Below the pieces are notes generated by a model. That model saw nothing but the letters and a program-made list of their open reading frames with translations. It was not told where the DNA came from and searched no databases. From JAGZHZ01 sp965150505 (GTDB lineage: Bacteria > Bacillota > Clostridia > Lachnospirales > Lachnospiraceae), in assembly GCA_965150505.1 (NCBI GenBank), contig CBCTVZ010000082.1:1-9865 (forward strand): a stretch of 9,865 bases of DNA, written 5' to 3'. Of the stretch, positions 8,062-9,865 are shown piece by piece. Numbering within the stretch: position 1 is the first letter of the stretch; each line of letters opens with the position of its first letter. The position numbers and the translations under genes are program-made.

Positions 8062-9121
8062 CAAAGAAAAATTAACAGCAGTGATGGAACAGAAAAATGT
8101 GGAGGCAATTATCGTATCAGACGAATATAATATGCGCTATATCAGCCAATTTCGCGGAGAAGGATATCTGTATCTGACAAAAAAACGTCAGGCGATCTTG
8201 ACAGATTCCAGATATACAACGCAGGCAAAAAGAGAAGCAGAAGATTTTGAAGTATTTGAAATCAGTAATACATGCGGATATGAACAGCTTTTTAGACAGC
8301 TGATGGAAGAAGATGCGATAGAAAGAGTGGGATTTGAGGATCAGCATATCGGATATGCGGCATATGACAGATGGACAAAACAGATTCCAGGAAAAGTCTG
8401 GGTAGAGCTTGGGGAAAGCTTAAATGATCTGCGTGTGATCAAAGAAGCATGGGAGCTGGAACGTCTGGCTAAGGCAGAAGCGATTGGAGCTGCAGCATTT
8501 ACTCATATTTTAAATGTAATTAAGCCAGGTATGACGGAACGCGCTATCGCAGCGGAATTGGAATATTGCATGAAACAGCATGGAGCTTCCGGAACAAGTT
8601 TTGACACGATTGTGGCATCTGGAATCCACAGTGCAATGCCTCATGCGATTCCAAGTGACAAAAAAATAGAAGAAGGCGACTTCGTGACGATGGATTTCGG
8701 ATGTAAATATGATGGATATTGCTCTGATATGACAAGAACGATTGTGATTGGAAAGGCATCTGATAAACAAAAAGAACTGTACAGCGTCGTATTAGAAGCA
8801 CAGCTTGCAGCGCTTGACGTTTTAAGAGCAGGATTGACAGGAAAAGAAGTGGATCAGGTAGCTCGTGATGTGATTGCAAAAGCAGGATATGGAGCATATT
8901 TTGGCCATGGTCTTGGTCACAGTGTAGGACTTTTCATCCATGAAGATCCTCGTTTAGCTCCAAAAGGAACAACCGTTTTACAGGAAAATATGATTGAGAC
9001 AGTAGAACCAGGAATCTATTTGCCTGAATTTGGCGGTGTGCGTATCGAAGATATGGTTATCGTTACAAAAGATGGACACAAAAATCTGGCTAATTCTAAA
9101 AAAGAGTTGATTGAACTGTAA
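8051..9121 (+). CDS. pepP: Xaa-Pro aminopeptidase (M24B family)
   Basis: This 356-residue metallopeptidase belongs to the aminopeptidase P/prolidase group (M24B), which releases the N-terminal residue from peptides whose second residue is proline. Residues 1 to about 125 form the creatinase-type N-terminal domain; the rest is the pita-bread catalytic domain. The five dinuclear-metal ligands are all present: D215 in MDFG, D226 in SDMTR, H290 in GHGLGHSVG, E319 in VEPGIY and E333 in RIEDMV. The conserved HSAMPHA segment precedes them. It is about the length of short bacterial PepP/YqhT-type enzymes and shorter than E. coli PepP (about 440). No signal peptide is seen. AGAGGA at 8037-8042 lies 8 bases before ATG 8051, inside aroK. 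The gene is followed by efp, as yqhT is in Bacillus. X-Pro dipeptidase activity instead of aminopeptidase activity cannot be excluded from sequence. Confidence 0.93.
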   Translation: MRYNKEKLTAVMEQKNVEAIIVSDEYNMRYISQFRGEGYLYLTKKRQAILTDSRYTTQAKREAEDFEVFEISNTCGYEQLFRQLMEEDAIERVGFEDQHIGYAAYDRWTKQIPGKVWVELGESLNDLRVIKEAWELERLAKAEAIGAAAFTHILNVIKPGMTERAIAAELEYCMKQHGASGTSFDTIVASGIHSAMPHAIPSDKKIEEGDFVTMDFGCKYDGYCSDMTRTIVIGKASDKQKELYSVVLEAQLAALDVLRAGLTGKEVDQVARDVIAKAGYGAYFGHGLGHSVGLFIHEDPRLAPKGTTVLQENMIETVEPGIYLPEFGGVRIEDMVIVTKDGHKNLANSKKELIEL

Positions 9122-9133
9122 AAAAAGAGTTGA
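9098..9133 (+). repeat. 13-base direct repeat spanning the pepP stop
   Basis: AAAAAAGAGTTGA occurs at 9098-9110, in the last codons of pepP, and again at 9121-9133, starting on the last base of the pepP stop codon. The copies are 23 bases apart. The second copy supplies the TTGA of the proposed efp -35 box. This may be a small tandem duplication or chance in A-rich sequence. Confidence 0.6.
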
Positions 9134-9158
9134 AAAAGTGCGGGTTTTATTATAAAAT
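9130..9158 (+). promoter_or_regulatory. probable sigma-A promoter for efp
   Basis: TTGAAA (9130-9135) and TAAAAT (9153-9158) are separated by 17 bases, close to the TTGACA/TATAAT consensus with ideal spacing. An alternative -10, TATAAA at 9151-9156, would give a 15-base spacer. It sits in the only sizeable intergenic gap of the window, so efp can probably be transcribed on its own as well as by read-through from pepP. No terminator is seen between pepP and this site. Confidence 0.55.
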
Positions 9159-9167
9159 GAAAGAAAT

Positions 9168-9189
9168 TATGGGAATCATTTTTCCTATA
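9168..9189 (+). other. possible small hairpin in the efp leader
   Basis: TATGGGAA (9168-9175) can pair with TTCCTATA (9182-9189) around a six-base loop, giving an 8-bp stem with one G-U pair. It lies between the proposed promoter and the Shine-Dalgarno sequence. It lacks a following T-run, so it is not a terminator. It may be a weak leader structure, an operator-like palindrome, or chance. Confidence 0.3.
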
Positions 9190-9201
9190 TGTGCAAAATT
9201 T

Positions 9202-9208
9202 AAGGAGG
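9202..9208 (+). promoter_or_regulatory. efp ribosome binding site
   Basis: AAGGAGG is a near-perfect Shine-Dalgarno, 10 bases before ATG 9219. It is the strongest in the window, consistent with the high expression usual for a translation factor. Confidence 0.75.
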
Positions 9209-9218
9209 AATATCAAGA

Positions 9219-9776
9219 ATGATATCAGCAGGAGATTTTAGAAACGGCATCACATTGGAAATGGATAATGGAATTTTCCAGATTATTGAATTCCAGCATG
9301 TAAAACCGGGAAAAGGTGCTGCATTCGTGAGAACAAAATTAAAAAATATTATCAATGGCGGTGTAGTTGAAAAAACTTTCAGACCGACAGAGAAATTTCC
9401 ACAGGCTCGTATTGAGAGAGTAGATATGCAGTACTTATATTCAGATGGTGATTTATACCACTTCATGAATGTAGAGACATACGATCAGATCGCTTTGAAC
9501 GAAGATACAATCGGCGATGCGCTGAAGTTTGTAAAAGAAAATGAAATGGTAAAAATGTGTTCTCATAACGGAAACGTATTTGCAGTAGAACCACCATTAT
9601 TTGTAGAATTAGAGATCAGCAATACAGAACCTGGATTTAAAGGAGATACTGCTCAGGGCGCTACAAAACCTGCAACAGTAGAAACAGGAGCAACTGTATA
9701 TGTACCTCTGTTCGTAGAGACAGGCGACAAGATCAAAATTGATACAAGAACAGGAGAATATCTGTCTCGTGTTTAA
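9219..9776 (+). CDS. efp: translation elongation factor P
   Basis: EF-P binds ribosomes stalled at proline runs between the P and E sites and promotes peptide-bond formation. The 185-residue protein is full length: an N-terminal KOW-like domain (1 to about 62), a central OB domain (about 63-127) and a C-terminal OB domain. The last carries the family signature GDTAQGATKPATVETG and ends in EYLSRV. The functional loop is KPGKG with K32 at its tip. This matches the Bacillus subtilis type (QHVKPGKGAAF), where K32 carries a 5-aminopentanol group, and differs from the E. coli type in which EpmA/EpmB modify K34. Whether this protein is modified cannot be told from the window, since no modification gene is present. 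It follows pepP after 97 bases, probably has its own promoter, and is followed by a strong terminator. Confidence 0.98.
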   Translation: MISAGDFRNGITLEMDNGIFQIIEFQHVKPGKGAAFVRTKLKNIINGGVVEKTFRPTEKFPQARIERVDMQYLYSDGDLYHFMNVETYDQIALNEDTIGDALKFVKENEMVKMCSHNGNVFAVEPPLFVELEISNTEPGFKGDTAQGATKPATVETGATVYVPLFVETGDKIKIDTRTGEYLSRV

Positions 9777-9815
9777 TTTGATCTGTGACAGGTGTTTTTA
9801 AGTAAAGAGGAAAAG

Positions 9816-9860
9816 GGGATGTGAAAAAACTCGATTGAGTTTTTTCACATCCCTCTTTTT
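9816..9860 (+). terminator. rho-independent terminator after efp
   Basis: A perfect 17-bp inverted repeat (arms 9816-9832 and 9837-9853, loop GATT) is followed by a T-rich tail CTCTTTTTGCTTT. The stem base is GGGATGTG/CACATCCC and its upper part is six A-T pairs. It lies 39 bases after the efp stop and closes the transcription unit. The left flank is A-rich, so the opposite strand also reads hairpin plus T-rich sequence; it may stop transcription from both directions. Confidence 0.92.
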
Positions 9861-9865
9861 GCTTT

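Noticed and set aside
8544..8897. Minus-strand open frame of 117 codons inside pepP
   Set aside because: It is antisense to the metal-binding region of the peptidase, overlaps a second antisense frame, and shows no recognisable motif.
9122..9218. Intrinsic terminator or riboswitch between pepP and efp
   Set aside because: No GC-rich stem followed by a T-run is present, and the 97 bases are too short and too A/T-rich for a recognised riboswitch.
1..9865. CRISPR array, tRNA/rRNA gene, insertion sequence, phage or defence genes
   Set aside because: No spaced repeats, cloverleaf sequence, transposase motif or terminal inverted repeats were seen; nearly all bases are accounted for by housekeeping genes.

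Overview
This window is a densely packed, fully co-directional (+ strand) stretch of housekeeping genes from a low-GC Gram-positive bacterium. The most likely source is a member of the Clostridia, probably Lachnospiraceae. Evidence: a Bacillota-type PolC (exonuclease embedded in the PHP domain), the IspG-PolC adjacency typical of clostridial dxr-rseP-ispG-polC clusters, strong AGGAG-type ribosome binding sites, A/T-rich third codon positions, and a Bacillota-type EF-P with a PGKG loop. No database search was run; family assignments rest on recognised motifs and remembered homologues.

Layout. Positions 2-493 hold the 3' part of ispG (isoprenoid synthesis, DXP pathway). One base later polC begins (495-4925), the large replicative DNA polymerase. 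After 31 bases comes an AlaA-type alanine/glutamate aminotransferase (4957-6174). A patatin-like phospholipase (6184-7062), a YqeG-type HAD phosphatase (7055-7561), shikimate kinase (7558-8061) and an M24 Xaa-Pro aminopeptidase (8051-9121) follow with gaps of 9 bases or less, or with overlaps of 4 to 11 bases. This looks like one transcription unit with translational coupling at several junctions. A 97-base gap before efp (9219-9776) carries a plausible sigma-A promoter and a strong Shine-Dalgarno. A perfect 17-bp hairpin with a T-rich tail closes the unit at the window end.

How the genes fit together. They serve several core pathways: isoprenoid precursors (ispG), chromosome replication (polC), alanine/glutamate metabolism (alaA), possibly phospholipid turnover and synthesis (patatin plus YqeG), aromatic amino-acid synthesis (aroK), and proline-related protein metabolism (pepP cleaves X-Pro peptide bonds; EF-P rescues ribosomes at proline runs). 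The pepP-efp adjacency is also found in other Bacillota.

I see no mobile element, CRISPR array, RNA gene, toxin-antitoxin or defence system, and no intergenic gap over 100 bases. I do not find evidence of a previously undescribed system. The points worth a second look are small-scale: a slippery A7 run exactly at the yqeG/aroK junction, a T8 run near the polC start, a possible hairpin in the efp leader, a short direct repeat at the pepP end, and the tight patatin-yqeG coupling.
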